Below are positions 63,261 to 64,000 of a DNA stretch of 64,000 nucleotides, in pieces. The position numbers and the translations under genes were made by a program. Numbering within the stretch: position 1 is the stretch's first letter; every line of letters starts with the position of its first letter. The stretch comes from Enterobacter asburiae (lineage in GTDB: Bacteria > Pseudomonadota > Gammaproteobacteria > Enterobacterales > Enterobacteriaceae): positions 4,786,334-4,850,333 of the forward strand of contig JAAQVN010000001.1 in the NCBI GenBank assembly GCA_011754535.1, written 5' to 3'. Below the pieces are notes generated by a model that was not told where the DNA came from, did no database searches, and saw nothing but the letters and a program-made list of their open reading frames with translations.

Positions 63261-64000
<740 letters not shown>

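Overview
The window is a gene-dense, core-genome stretch around the replication origin of an enterobacterium. Gene content, protein lengths and motifs match Escherichia coli K-12 almost gene for gene. The divergent intergenic DNA, the GC-rich palindromic repeats and the absence of the tryptophanase (tna) and bgl genes point to a relative such as Enterobacter (E. cloacae complex). The genus is an inference; I ran no database search. No prophage, IS element, CRISPR array, resistance island or obvious horizontally acquired operon is visible.

Layout. 0-13 kb: end of glnL, then glnG, yshB, hemN, a probable unannotated 60-codon gene, yihI, the sRNA CsrC, engB, the sRNA Spot 42, polA, yihG, dsbA, srkA, yihD, mobA and mobB. 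13.3-18.6 kb: a complete rRNA operon on the minus strand (P1/P2 promoters, 16S, tRNA-Glu, 23S, 5S). 18.7-26.8 kb: yieP-hsrA and, convergent with them, the ribose operon rbsDACBKR. 27-34 kb: kup, ravA-viaA, asnA, asnC, mioC. 34.16-34.45 kb: oriC. 34.5-48.2 kb: mnmG, rsmG, the atpIBEFHAGDC ATP synthase operon, glmU and glmS. 48.2-53.1 kb: the PhoB-regulated pstSCAB-phoU operon. 53.1-53.6 kb: repeat-rich DNA. 53.6-64 kb: yieH, adeP, chrR, yieE, yidZ, mdtL, mnmE, yidC, yidD, rnpA, rpmH and the dnaA upstream region. The window stops at what should be the base before the dnaA start codon.

Genes working together. The region holds the origin with its DnaA boxes and unwinding 13-mers, the dnaA control region, nitrogen regulation (glnL/glnG), post-transcriptional regulation (CsrC, Spot 42), membrane protein insertion and RNase P (yidC/yidD/rnpA/rpmH), tRNA wobble modification (mnmE/mnmG), oxidative folding under Cpx control (srkA-dsbA), molybdenum cofactor maturation (mobAB), ribose and phosphate uptake, and ATP synthesis. 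Most genes are co-directional with the two replication forks leaving oriC.

The most notable structural point is the rRNA operon. Its upstream flank (yieP, tRNA-Glu spacer) is that of E. coli rrnC, while its downstream flank (mobB, no distal tRNA) is that of E. coli rrnA. The roughly 95 kb that separate these two loci in E. coli are therefore not here, which suggests an rrn-mediated rearrangement. Other points worth a look are the small membrane-protein ORF between yihI and hemN, a paired inverted dispersed repeat, a structured GC-rich element downstream of phoU, a double RbsR operator and a Sfp-type transferase lacking a usual acidic residue.
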